A DNA stretch of 64,000 nt from Brevibacillus parabrevis (GTDB taxonomy: Bacteria > Bacillota > Bacilli > Brevibacillales > Brevibacillaceae): assembly GCF_003710905.1 (NCBI RefSeq), contig NZ_RHHV01000006.1:434001-498000 (forward strand), read 5' to 3'. The position numbers were made by a program, and so were the translations under genes. Positions 25,291 through 33,515 of the stretch are shown here, in pieces. The notes beneath the pieces were generated by a model. It worked only from the letters and a program-made list of their open reading frames with translations, was not told where the DNA came from and ran no database searches. Positions within the stretch are counted from its first letter, which is position 1. The number at the start of each line of letters is the position of its first letter.

Positions 25291-25310
25291 TCTGGCTTGC
25301 TATTTGTTTT

Positions 25311-25469
25311 TTACGATTCGTCAATGCGAAAATGCTGGTCGTTGTCGCACAAGCATTGCTTGAATCCCGTTTCCACTTGCCCGCCTGGTTCCCTGCGACC
25401 GCGGAGGGTAAATTTTTCTCCACATACATTGCATTGAATGGTCACTTTTGCTCGTTCGGATTTCAGCAC
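25311..25469 (-). CDS. 52-residue zinc-ribbon-like protein downstream of prsW
   Basis: A small gene below common ORF length limits. A GTG at 25469 follows AAGGAGG by nine nt, and 52 codons run to a TAA at 25311. The product (MLKSERAKVTIQCNVCGEKF at its start) has CNVC and CLC pairs, giving four cysteines that could bind zinc, and ends in DQHFRIDES. It begins 21 nt after the prsW stop and is followed by a strong terminator, so it appears to be the last gene of that operon. Function is unknown; a small zinc-binding regulator or metallochaperone-like role is only a guess. Confidence 0.72.
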   Translation of the reverse strand: MLKSERAKVTIQCNVCGEKFTLRGRREPGGQVETGFKQCLCDNDQHFRIDES

Positions 25470-25490
25470 GTCTCGTCTCCTCCTTATCGT

Positions 25491-26165
25491 CTATTGTGGA
25501 CGCGAAGAAAGATTTTTAGAACCGTATTCATGAGCGCGCTGCACCTTTTTCAAGCCTTGCCACCAAAGGATCAGCATGAATGGCACGATGACTACCAGCC
25601 AGTTTTGGATCGAAAGAAAAATGGCGTTGTACAAAGCGTGAAGTCCAATCGGCAGGACGATGGACAGCCAGAGAAACGTTTTTTCCTGCTTGCTGTTTTG
25701 CGAGAACTTGGCCCGCCCCAAATAATAGCCCATCCATACAGCGAAAAGCGCGTGGCTGGAGACAGGCAAAAAGGCGCGCCAGAAGGCAATATTCATCCCG
25801 TTGATGATCAAATAAAACAAGTTTTCCAAAGTGGCAAAACCGAGCGACACGGCGACTGCATACACAATTCCATCGTAAGGCTCATCAAATTCCACATGCT
25901 TGTAGACTGTGAAAAAGATGACCATCCATTTGAAAAACTCTTCTACTACAGCGGACTGGATGATTTCCGCGACAATTCCGCTCCGCCAGTTCCATTCATT
26001 CTGCATGATGTACTGGAGTACCATAATCGGAATCACCAGCAGCATCCCAAAGATAAACGACCGGATAACCATGGAAATCGGTTCCGGTTCGAGACTGTCA
26101 CGCAGGTAAAAATAACTCATGATGGCGATACCGGGGGCAATTGCCGCGCCGATCATTGCGATCAT
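25491..26165 (-). CDS. prsW: Site-1 protease PrsW (anti-sigma factor protease)
   Basis: Membrane metalloprotease that in B. subtilis makes the first cut in the anti-sigma factor RsiW in response to cell-envelope stress. The 224-residue protein has about seven helices and the motifs VVEEFFKW (EExxK) and SSHALFAVWMGYYLG (histidine), plus HALYNAIF. ATG 26165 follows AAAGGAG. It is next to sleB-ypeB, as in B. subtilis, where prsW is between sleB and ypdA-gudB. Confidence 0.94.
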   Translation of the reverse strand: MIAMIGAAIAPGIAIMSYFYLRDSLEPEPISMVIRSFIFGMLLVIPIMVLQYIMQNEWNWRSGIVAEIIQSAVVEEFFKWMVIFFTVYKHVEFDEPYDGIVYAVAVSLGFATLENLFYLIINGMNIAFWRAFLPVSSHALFAVWMGYYLGRAKFSQNSKQEKTFLWLSIVLPIGLHALYNAIFLSIQNWLVVIVPFMLILWWQGLKKVQRAHEYGSKNLSSRPQ

Positions 26166-26247
26166 CTTTTATTGCTCCTTTACACAAGGCTGTTATTCAT
26201 CGTACCATGAATAATGGTTGATGAAAACCCGCTACAGGAGAGAGATC

Positions 26248-27219
26248 ATGACAAAAAAAATATTGGTAGTCAATACTGGTGGCACGATCGCCATGTCCGT
26301 AGATGACACAGAAGGCGTCAAACCGCTGGATGACCAAGCTGTAAACAAAATCCTTCCTTTTTTAGAGCGTTACGCGGACGTCACCATGAAAAACGTACTG
26401 AATTTGCCAAGCCCGCACATGACTCCCAAGATCATGAACGACTTGCGTCTGCAAATCGAAGAAGAATTTCGCCAGGAGCAGTATGATGGGGTCGTCATCA
26501 CGCACGGAACCGATACATTGGAAGAGACAGCGTATTTCCTTGACCTGACGCTTTCCGTCAATGTTCCGATCGTTGTTACCGGGGCTATGCGCAGCAGCAA
26601 CGAGCTTGGCGCTGACGGTCCGGTCAATCTGATTTCCTCCGTTCGCGCTGCCGCTGATCCAGCCAGTCTGAACAAAGGCGTGATTGTCGTGTTCAACGAT
26701 GAAATCCACGCCGCTTGCCATGTGACGAAAACCCATACGAGCAACGTCGCCACATTCCAATCGCCGCAATACGGCCCGATCGGAACAATCGCGAAAAAAA
26801 GCGTGCAGTATCATCACGCTCCATTGGATCGCGAGCATTACAACATCACCCACGCCGATGCGAATGTGCCGCTGATCAAGGCCGTTGCCGGCATGGAGCC
26901 AGCTTGGCTGCAATTTTTGCTGGAGCAACCGATTGACGGATTGGTCATCGAAGCATTCGGTCTCGGCAATCTGCCGCCAGCGATCATCCCGACGCTGCAG
27001 CAACTGCTGGATCGCGGAATCCCGATCGTTCTCGTGTCCCGCTGCTACAATGGACAAGTTCAGGACATTTACGACTACGAAGGCGGCGGCCGCAAGCTGA
27101 AAGAAATGGGCATTATTTTCTCTAACGGTCTGAATGGTCAAAAAGCTCGCCTCAAGCTGATCGTCACCTTGCAGACGACGCGCGACTTCCAGGAACTGCA
27201 AAAGTTGTTTGATCAATAA
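26248..27219 (+). CDS. ansA: L-asparaginase
   Basis: Hydrolyses asparagine to aspartate and ammonia. The 323-residue protein has both family signatures: VNTGGTIAMS with the first catalytic threonine, and GVVITHGTDTLEETAYFLDL with the second threonine and aspartate. There is no signal peptide, so a cytosolic type I enzyme is likely. The ATG at 26248 follows AGGAGAG; the ORF extends ten codons upstream. It is divergent from prsW and is followed by an intrinsic terminator. Confidence 0.95.
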   Translation: MTKKILVVNTGGTIAMSVDDTEGVKPLDDQAVNKILPFLERYADVTMKNVLNLPSPHMTPKIMNDLRLQIEEEFRQEQYDGVVITHGTDTLEETAYFLDLTLSVNVPIVVTGAMRSSNELGADGPVNLISSVRAAADPASLNKGVIVVFNDEIHAACHVTKTHTSNVATFQSPQYGPIGTIAKKSVQYHHAPLDREHYNITHADANVPLIKAVAGMEPAWLQFLLEQPIDGLVIEAFGLGNLPPAIIPTLQQLLDRGIPIVLVSRCYNGQVQDIYDYEGGGRKLKEMGIIFSNGLNGQKARLKLIVTLQTTRDFQELQKLFDQ

Positions 27220-27232
27220 AAATGAAATGAAC

Positions 27233-27267
27233 AAACCCCCTCTTTGCTTCGACAAGGAGGGGGTTTT
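27233..27267 (+). terminator. Intrinsic terminator after ansA
   Basis: AAACCCCCT... and ...AGGGGGTTT arms with a six-base loop and trailing Ts, about 15 nt after the ansA stop. Confidence 0.88.
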
Positions 27268-27292
27268 CATTGCTTTTCCGCTTTTGTTCAAC

Positions 27293-27331
27293 CAAAAAAC
27301 AAAGGCTTCGCCCACATGAGGCGAAGCCTGT
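27293..27331 (-). terminator. Intrinsic terminator after glutamate dehydrogenase
   Basis: Ten-base arms AGGCTTCGCC and GGCGAAGCCT with a T-rich minus-strand tail. Confidence 0.87.
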
Positions 27332-27364
27332 TTCTTCTCAATATATGGAGGGTCGTTTGTTTGA

Positions 27365-28654
27365 TTAAACCCAGCCGCGGAAGCGAGAAGCTTCTGCCAT
27401 TTTGCGTGCACCGACCATGTAAGCGGAAAGGCGCATGTCCACACGGCGCGTTTGCGACAGGGAATAAACACTTTCAAACGAGCGAACCATTACTTTTTCC
27501 AATTTCTCTTCTACTTCTTCTTCGCTCCAGTAGTAACCTTGGTTGTTCTGTACCCACTCGAAGTAAGAAACGGTTACACCACCAGCACTTGCCAGTACGT
27601 CTGGTACAAGCAGAATGCCGCGCTCAGTCAAAATCTTGGTTGCTTCGAGTGTAGTCGGGCCGTTAGCCGCTTCTACGACGATTTGCGCCTTGATGTTGTG
27701 AGCGTTTGCAGCAGTGATTTGGTTTTCGATAGCCGCTGGTACGAGAATGTCGCAATCCAGTTCAAGCAGCTCTTTGTTCGTGATGGTGTTGTTGAACAAC
27801 TTCGTTACGGTACCGAAGGAATCGCGACGATCGAGCAAATAGTCGATATCCAAACCGTTTGGATCATGCAGAGCGCCGTAAGCATCGGAGATACCTACTA
27901 CTTTTGCTCCTGCATCGTGCATGAATTTCGCCAGGTAGCTACCAGCGTTACCAAAACCTTGAACGACAACGCGTGCACCTTTTACATCGATGTTGCGGCG
28001 TTTTGCTGCTTCGCGAATGCAAATGGTAACCCCTTTGGCTGTTGCTGTTTCACGTCCATGCGAACCACCAAGTGCAATCGGTTTACCGGTAATGAAACCA
28101 GGCGAGTCAAATTCACGGATACGGCTATATTCGTCCATCATCCATGCCATGATTTGCGAGTTCGTGAAGACGTCCGGAGCCGGAATGTCTTTCGTTGGAC
28201 CCACAAGTTGGCTGATTGCGCGAACGTAACCGCGGCTCAGTCTTTCCAGTTCACGGAAGGACATTTCACGCGGGTCGCAAATGATACCGCCTTTACCACC
28301 GCCATATGGCAGGTCGACGATACCGGCTTTGAGGCTCATCCAGATAGAAAGTGCTTTAACTTCATCCTCAGTAACTTCCGGGTGGAAACGAATGCCCCCC
28401 TTGGTCGGACCAACTGCATCGTTGTGCTGAGCACGATAGCCCGTAAACACCTTTACTTCGCCGTTATCCATGCGAACCGGAATGCGTACGGTCAAAACGC
28501 GTAGCGGCTCCTTCAAGAGTTCAAACATCGATTCTTGGTAACCTAGTTTATCCAGTGCTTCCTTGATCACCGTTTGAGTCGAGTGCAGCAAGTTCAATGT
28601 TTCTTGCTTTTCTTTCCCTTCGGTGCTTTCGGTTACCACGTCTTGATTACCCAT
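27365..28654 (-). CDS. gudB: NAD-dependent glutamate dehydrogenase (GudB/RocG type)
   Basis: Catabolic enzyme that oxidises glutamate to 2-oxoglutarate and ammonia. The 429-residue protein has the catalytic lysine region LPYGGGKGGI, the NAD fold VVVQGFGNAGSYLAKF, and the C-terminal DVLASAGGVTVSYFEWVQN. I see no sign of the three-residue repeat that inactivates GudB in laboratory B. subtilis. ATG 28654 follows GAGGTGG. A candidate promoter and a cre-like palindrome lie upstream. Genes in this position in B. subtilis are gudB, but RocG cannot be excluded from sequence alone. Confidence 0.95.
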   Translation of the reverse strand: MGNQDVVTESTEGKEKQETLNLLHSTQTVIKEALDKLGYQESMFELLKEPLRVLTVRIPVRMDNGEVKVFTGYRAQHNDAVGPTKGGIRFHPEVTEDEVKALSIWMSLKAGIVDLPYGGGKGGIICDPREMSFRELERLSRGYVRAISQLVGPTKDIPAPDVFTNSQIMAWMMDEYSRIREFDSPGFITGKPIALGGSHGRETATAKGVTICIREAAKRRNIDVKGARVVVQGFGNAGSYLAKFMHDAGAKVVGISDAYGALHDPNGLDIDYLLDRRDSFGTVTKLFNNTITNKELLELDCDILVPAAIENQITAANAHNIKAQIVVEAANGPTTLEATKILTERGILLVPDVLASAGGVTVSYFEWVQNNQGYYWSEEEVEEKLEKVMVRSFESVYSLSQTRRVDMRLSAYMVGARKMAEASRFRGWV

Positions 28655-28695
28655 TACTTACCACCTCAAAAATGTTATCGGTCAATGCAGCCTTT

Positions 28696-28762
28696 AGTAT
28701 ACACGCTTGTATCAGGTATGAGAAGCGAAAAAAAGTTTTTTTTCCATTTCGAAAACGTTTTC
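28696..28762 (-). promoter_or_regulatory. Candidate gudB promoter -10 and upstream cre-like palindrome
   Basis: Minus-strand TATACT (complement of 28696-28701) is a good -10 box with a poor -35. The perfect palindrome GAAAACGTTTTC at 28751-28762 lies about 65 nt upstream of the expected start site. It resembles a CcpA cre site with two mismatches to the consensus. The rest of the 28655-28967 gap holds a weak plus-strand promoter for the deacetylase gene (TTACCG at 28898, CATAAT at 28921). Confidence 0.45.
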
Positions 28763-28967
28763 TTCTGTTTGCCTGCATATAAATACAACTATTTACCAGC
28801 CGCTTGTATCAGCAAACGAATGGCCCGGACGCGGCTTCCTGTCCCTAAAAACGCACACTGCTTGGTCGTTGTAGTGTTCCCAAAGTGCACACTTTCATTA
28901 CCGAACCCATCGATTTATGTCATAATGGAAACAGTAATTCTGGAAGTTTATTCATGGAGGCGTTTTT

Positions 28968-29720
28968 ATGAAAAAAAATAACATTTTGTTCGTTTACGCT
29001 CATCCAGACGACGAAACCTTCGCGTCCGGCATCACGATTTCCAAATACACCCAGGAAAACAAGGCAGAGTGCCACTTGCTTTGCGCCACGAGAGGCCAAG
29101 CTGGCAAGCCAGGCGATCCCCCGCTTTGCTCCATCGAACAATTGCCCGCATACCGCGAGCAGGAATTGCGAGAGGCTGCTTCCCTTCTCGGACTTGCGAG
29201 CGTGAAGCTGTGGGATTATCAGGATAAGCTGTTGAATACAGTGCCCGTCGACGAGCTGGTCAAGCGCATTCATCAAGCGATCGAGGTATTGCAGCCTGCT
29301 GTCCTCGTTACGTTTGCCCCGCATGGCATCTCGGGACACCCGGACCATCAGGCGATTTCCCAAGCCACAACCAAGGCTGTCCAGACGTTGGGTGCTGAGA
29401 CGAGCGTGCGCAAGCTCTACTACGCGACACGCCCTTCCAATGGACCGTTCGGAGCGATCGAGCCGCCGTTTTCCGATCCGATCGAGAACATTACTACCAT
29501 CATCAACGCTCCCGAGTACAAACCGCAAGTGGCAGCCGCCCTGCGTGCGCACAAAACGCAGCACCTCTCGGTAGAGCGCGTCTTCCCGGGTGTTCCTTCC
29601 GGCGGATTTGACGCGGTTCCGCCAAGCAACCACTACATTTTGGCCTGGCACAATCTGCCTAGCTATTCCGTTTCCGCTGACAAAAAAGAAGCCGACTTGT
29701 TCGAGGGCATGGGCGTCTGA
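28968..29720 (+). CDS. PIG-L family deacetylase, BshB-like
   Basis: Zinc-dependent N-deacetylase of the LmbE/PIG-L family. The 250-residue protein has the metal motif YAHPDDETF near the N terminus and the second histidine motif SGHPDHQAIS. In Bacillales such enzymes (BshB1, BshB2) deacetylate GlcNAc-malate in bacillithiol synthesis; that is the most likely assignment but other N-acetyl substrates are possible. ATG 28968 follows GGAGGCG. It is a single gene with its own terminator, divergent from glutamate dehydrogenase. Confidence 0.85.
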   Translation: MKKNNILFVYAHPDDETFASGITISKYTQENKAECHLLCATRGQAGKPGDPPLCSIEQLPAYREQELREAASLLGLASVKLWDYQDKLLNTVPVDELVKRIHQAIEVLQPAVLVTFAPHGISGHPDHQAISQATTKAVQTLGAETSVRKLYYATRPSNGPFGAIEPPFSDPIENITTIINAPEYKPQVAAALRAHKTQHLSVERVFPGVPSGGFDAVPPSNHYILAWHNLPSYSVSADKKEADLFEGMGV

Positions 29721-29737
29721 AAATAATCGAGACAGCA

Positions 29738-29768
29738 AAAGCACCTAGTAGCCACTAGGTGCTGTTTA
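29738..29768 (+). terminator. Intrinsic terminator after the deacetylase gene
   Basis: Ten-base arms AGCACCTAGT and ACTAGGTGCT, four-base loop, moderate T tail; can also serve the convergent mecB gene. Confidence 0.8.
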
Positions 29769-29800
29769 TTCTCCCAGGCACTTCACCATTTCCTTGCGTC

Positions 29801-30400
29801 TCACGTGAAATGTCTGCATATTTCCTTGACAGCATCGTCGGCAACGACAACCTTGCCATATTCCTCCAGGACATAAATCGTTGTCGGCGTCGCTTCCCCG
29901 TACTCAGAGAGAATCGCAATCAATTTGTGGTATCGCTCCTGATCCAATTCCACCTCTTCTAACACCAGATGATATTTCCCCTGGTAGAAGTAGGCCGCCC
30001 CTCCATTGGTCAGCAAAGCATTGATACGGTGGGCAGCTTCAACCATATGCTCAAAGTCACGGAAGGCGTAAATGATTAGATCGCTTTCCTCTAGGGTGAC
30101 TTCTAATTCATATACTTCCTCGTCCTCGAATTCTTCTTCTTTTCCGTCCTTTGAGCCTGTTTTGCCGCGAGTAACGATCACGACCATACCCTGAGCTGGC
30201 AAGGCGAACACTTCAACTGCAACAGGCCCTGACACTTCAAACCCTAACTCGTGATAAGCCTGCTCCATCATGTCGTTGAACAGTTCATGAACTTTAGGAA
30301 TGTCACGCCACATGTCTTCTTTTTCTATCCCGCGCTCTGTTAGGTCGTCAAACGTTAAAAAGATTCGTATTTTGTCTTGACCAAGGCGTTCAACACGCAT
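29801..30400 (-). CDS. mecB: ClpC adaptor MecB (YpbH), MecA family
   Basis: Adaptor that delivers substrates to ClpCP and helps ClpC assemble. The 199-residue sequence opens MRVERLGQDKIRIFLTFDDL and contains GPVAVEVFALPAQGMVVIVT, closer to B. subtilis YpbH (MecB) than to MecA. A charged linker (EEEFEDEEVYE) separates the N-terminal binding domain from the C-terminal ClpC-binding domain, which ends VLEEYGKVVVADDAV. Start at ATG 30400 with GGAGGGACAG; the ORF extends 31 codons further. Position near gudB and recQ matches ypbH. Confidence 0.93.
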   Translation of the reverse strand: MRVERLGQDKIRIFLTFDDLTERGIEKEDMWRDIPKVHELFNDMMEQAYHELGFEVSGPVAVEVFALPAQGMVVIVTRGKTGSKDGKEEEFEDEEVYELEVTLEESDLIIYAFRDFEHMVEAAHRINALLTNGGAAYFYQGKYHLVLEEVELDQERYHKLIAILSEYGEATPTTIYVLEEYGKVVVADDAVKEICRHFT

Positions 30401-30688
30401 GACTGTCCCTCCTCGCCATCCAGTCGTACTACAAAATATGATGCTGAGCCTGTAAGAGTTCTCCGCATTTTCCGACGAATGCCTGCGCTGCATTCAACCA
30501 TTTTTTTCGCATTTGGGAAAATCCGGGGTAGTCCTATCATATCACATTTAGTAGCGGGAACATAGCCACCTGACACTCTACGCGGCTCTTCGTGCACTTT
30601 CGCACACACGTGTCGATTCGGACGTTTGAAAAGCAAACTTTGTAGCAGCCTGTCATTTCCTGCGCTTTCCCAGGAAAAGCTGCTCGCG

Positions 30689-31054
30689 TTATCGCCATCC
30701 AATCATGAGCGCGACTGTGGCCGCCAGGAAGGTGGGAACGGGCATTTTGACAAATTGGATCAGCAGGACAAAAAAGGAGAAGAAGCATAACGGTCCATGG
30801 AGCCAGCCCGTTTGCAGCATGCGGCCGTACAGGTACTGACTGATGTGAAAATGCAACAGACCGAACAGCAAGGCAGTAGCTCCGATGAACAGGAACGCAG
30901 ACAGAATGATCTCCACAGGCGAAAACAGAAACATCGACACCCAATCCCCGATTCGCTCTGCATGCAAATGTTTCGCAGGAAAAACCTGCTGGGCAGCACT
31001 TCCCAATAGCCATGCCAGAAGTCCGACAAACAAGCTCCTCCCCATGACCAGCAT
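30689..31054 (-). CDS. Small polytopic membrane protein of unknown function
   Basis: Not recognised. It has 121 residues with about three to four hydrophobic helices and the polar loop LHAERIGDW. GGGAGG precedes the ATG at 31054 by 12 nt; an internal ATG at 31045 is alternative. It occupies the slot of B. subtilis ypbF-ypbG but I see no resemblance to YpbF. The 30401-30688 gap downstream contains no gene I can support and presumably holds the mecB promoter. Confidence 0.55.
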   Translation of the reverse strand: MLVMGRSLFVGLLAWLLGSAAQQVFPAKHLHAERIGDWVSMFLFSPVEIILSAFLFIGATALLFGLLHFHISQYLYGRMLQTGWLHGPLCFFSFFVLLIQFVKMPVPTFLAATVALMIGWR

Positions 31055-31142
31055 GATTTTTCGAAGCCTCCCGATTTTTATCTTCCCCCCATATATATTG
31101 AATCCCGCTCGTTCGGGTTCCGGGCGCGCCTAGTCCGAACAG

Positions 31143-31170
31143 AAAAAAAACGCCGCATGCTTGGGCGTTT
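31143..31170 (-). terminator. Intrinsic terminator after the FAD oxidoreductase gene
   Basis: AACGCC and GGCGTT arms, nine-base loop, then eight Ts on the minus strand. Confidence 0.8.
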
Positions 31171-31239
31171 GTTCTCGCGCAATCCTTTTTCGCTCTCCTG
31201 TTGCCCCTTCGCTTTGCCGTTTGTCTTTCTGCGTCCGCT

Positions 31240-32151
31240 TCACGCCTTGTTTTCCTGTTCGAGCAGCCGCTTGTGAATCCAGATAGCAGCCTGCGCGCCG
31301 TCTCCCATGGCGATTGCAACCTGCTGGGAGTGGCAAGCGATGTCCCCGACTGCCCAAACGTTGGGATGATCCGTCTCCTTTGTGCGCGGGTTCGTTCTTA
31401 CGTGGCCTTTTTCATCAATATGTACAGAAAAGGCTTGCAACAGTCCGGTCTTGGCCGTCGCACCAGGAAAGGCCAAAAACGCCCGTGACACAGCCAGCTT
31501 TTCGCCGGAAGCAAGCTGCACGGTTTGCAGAAGGCCATCGGCTTGCACCAACTGCTCGACCCGCGCTTCATGGTAGTCGATCTTCAGACGGTTGAGGATG
31601 GCATGCTCCTGGTCGCTGACCGCGCTGCCCCCATGGTTGATCACGAGCAGACTGCGCGTGTAATACGACAGCTCCTCGGCCATCTGGACAGCGTGCTTGC
31701 CATCGCCGATAACCGCTGTTGTTTGCTCGACACATTCATACCCGTCACAATCCGGGCAAATGAATACCGATAGCCCAAGACAGTCGCCCAACTCGGCAAT
31801 TGCCGGGAAAGGATCGGCCATTCCCGTTGCCATGACCAGCGTTTTCGCCTGCAGTTTATTGGCCTGACCCTTGACTGTCACGAAAAACTCTCCATTCGCA
31901 GCAACTGAAAGGTCCGTAACCTCATCCACGATGAACTCGGCACCAAACCGGGCCGCGTGCTTTTGCCCTTCCTGACGAAAAAAATCGCCACTGACCCCTT
32001 CGGAAAATCCGAGGATGTTCCGGTAGGCTTTGGCGACTGCTGATCGTCCTCCCGGCGCATCGATCACGACCACGCGCCGCAAGCTTCTGGCGAGCTGAAT
32101 TGCCGTCTGGAGTCCTGCAATTCCGCCGCCTACAATGATGGTATCGTACAT
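31240..32151 (-). CDS. Thioredoxin reductase-like NAD(P)/FAD oxidoreductase
   Basis: A 303-residue flavoprotein with TrxB-like layout. It has an FAD site YDTIIVGGGIAGLQTAIQLA, a redox-active cysteine pair in FICPDCDGYE (residues about 138-147), the NAD(P) site AVIGDGKHAVQMAEEL, and the C-terminal VWAVGDIACHSQQVAIAMGDG. The CPDC active site differs from the CATC of classic TrxB, so the partner is probably not ordinary thioredoxin. Start at ATG 32151 with GGGGGA upstream. B. subtilis has the bacillithiol disulfide reductase ypdA near gudB; this protein is a different subfamily by motif. Confidence 0.85.
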   Translation of the reverse strand: MYDTIIVGGGIAGLQTAIQLARSLRRVVVIDAPGGRSAVAKAYRNILGFSEGVSGDFFRQEGQKHAARFGAEFIVDEVTDLSVAANGEFFVTVKGQANKLQAKTLVMATGMADPFPAIAELGDCLGLSVFICPDCDGYECVEQTTAVIGDGKHAVQMAEELSYYTRSLLVINHGGSAVSDQEHAILNRLKIDYHEARVEQLVQADGLLQTVQLASGEKLAVSRAFLAFPGATAKTGLLQAFSVHIDEKGHVRTNPRTKETDHPNVWAVGDIACHSQQVAIAMGDGAQAAIWIHKRLLEQENKA

Positions 32152-32211
32152 CGCAAGTCCCCCACTGCTCCAACGGTTTGCCATTAGCATAACCGCTGCG
32201 CTCCGAAACCA

Positions 32212-32919
32212 TTACGGAGCGAGCGGGACAAGCACGACTTTTCCTTCTACAAGCTGTGCCTGCGTATGAAAGCCGTTATATCTAGCGATGCGCGAAACGT
32301 TGGAATTGTTGCCGAAGTACTTGCGAGACAACATGAACAGCGTCTCGCCTTTTTGCACGACATGCTTGACGACTCGCGGTTTTTGCGCCGTCTCTGCCGG
32401 CTTCTGCACAGGAGTTGCCGTCGCGGGCGCCGCTGGTGGCTTGGCTTGCGTCTGAACGGGCTTGTTTTCCTTTTTGGGAGTGGTTGCCGGAGTGCTGCTC
32501 GCGATCGGAGTGACCGGAGCAGGGGTGGCAGAAACGCCCGAAGTTGGCTCCACAGGGGCAGGAGCAGGCTTGCTGGTCGCTTCCTCTGTCCCTTTTTGCT
32601 CGGCTGCTGCTGATGTCTCGGCAGGCGTAGCCGGAAGAACAACCGAAGTCGGTTCGCTCTCTGATGTAGTTGGAGTGCTTTCCGCCTTCGCCACCGTCTC
32701 GTCGCTCTCGCTAACCGCTTGTGTCTCTACGGCTTCCGTGTTTCCTTCTGTGCTGCGGGCAACGTTCGCTTTATACAGTTCAAAGCCAATCAATCCGAAA
32801 AACAAAATCCCGAATACGAAGAGTCCTGATTTGACCCATGTTTTAAACCGTACCGACGACGTTTTTGTCCGATTATGCCGGGAGCGTCGAGGCGGCAATT
32901 GGTTCATTTCCAGATTCAC
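32212..32919 (-). CDS. LysM-domain membrane-anchored protein (YpbE-like)
   Basis: A 235-residue protein with a basic cytosolic N terminus, one membrane helix (residues about 30-47), a long Pro/Ala/Thr/Glu-rich linker, and a C-terminal LysM domain (HVVQKGETLFMLSRKYFG) that should bind peptidoglycan. This is the YpbE layout of B. subtilis. The start is a GTG at 32919 that overlaps the stop of the CPBP protease gene (GTGA), with GGGGGAGG just upstream. The ATG at 32907 lacks a proper site. Confidence 0.88.
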   Translation of the reverse strand: MNLEMNQLPPRRSRHNRTKTSSVRFKTWVKSGLFVFGILFFGLIGFELYKANVARSTEGNTEAVETQAVSESDETVAKAESTPTTSESEPTSVVLPATPAETSAAAEQKGTEEATSKPAPAPVEPTSGVSATPAPVTPIASSTPATTPKKENKPVQTQAKPPAAPATATPVQKPAETAQKPRVVKHVVQKGETLFMLSRKYFGNNSNVSRIARYNGFHTQAQLVEGKVVLVPLAP

Positions 32920-33497
32920 TCTTCCTCCCCCTTTGCCTTTTTGAGTGTCCTTTGCAAATAAAACGCCAGCGAAACATCAATGACAATATGGGCGACAATC
33001 GGCGGCCATATTGTCATTTGCTGCTCCATCAGCATCCCCAACAGCCAGCTAGTGCCAAATACGCTTACGATCAGGAGCGGCTTTTTCAAATAGCGCACAT
33101 GCACGAGCGTAAAAAGAAAGCTCGTCCAGCCATTTCCGGCAAACGGTTGGATCACGCCGCGAAACAGCCACTCCTCAGCAAATCCGACGATCACACAGAT
33201 CATGACGGTCATGCCCGGAGACATGGCTCCAAAAATCTTCTCGTTCAAGCTGCCATCGTCCTGCCAGCGCTTGGGTAAAAAAATCTCCATGACCAGGTTA
33301 AGCACAACGATGCCTACTGCTACACAGCACGCAATCCCTATTCCCGGCCAGCCTTGAAAGCTGAACAGGCCGAGCGTGCCTTTCCATCCGTGGACCCAGA
33401 AGCTGCTTATCGCCGCTGCTGCCAAGACCAATCCTTGCGTCAGCCACAGATTCATGCGCAGCGTGGCTTCATCCACCTCTAGCCCACTTTCTTTCAC
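32916..33497 (-). CDS. CPBP-family intramembrane metalloprotease (YpbD-like)
   Basis: A 193-residue membrane protein with the CAAX/CPBP motifs: GFAEEWLFRGVIQPF (EExxxR), SFLFTLVHVRY (F-x3-H) and PPIVAHIVIDVSLA. Such proteins include Rce1-like proteases; substrates in Bacillales are mostly unknown. The start is a GTG at 33497 preceded by AAGGAG, 19 nt after the recQ stop. It matches ypbD in the ypbB-recQ-ypbD-ypbE order. Confidence 0.9.
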   Translation of the reverse strand: MKESGLEVDEATLRMNLWLTQGLVLAAAAISSFWVHGWKGTLGLFSFQGWPGIGIACCVAVGIVVLNLVMEIFLPKRWQDDGSLNEKIFGAMSPGMTVMICVIVGFAEEWLFRGVIQPFAGNGWTSFLFTLVHVRYLKKPLLIVSVFGTSWLLGMLMEQQMTIWPPIVAHIVIDVSLAFYLQRTLKKAKGEEE

Positions 33498-33515
33498 TTG
33501 CGTAATCTCTCCTTC

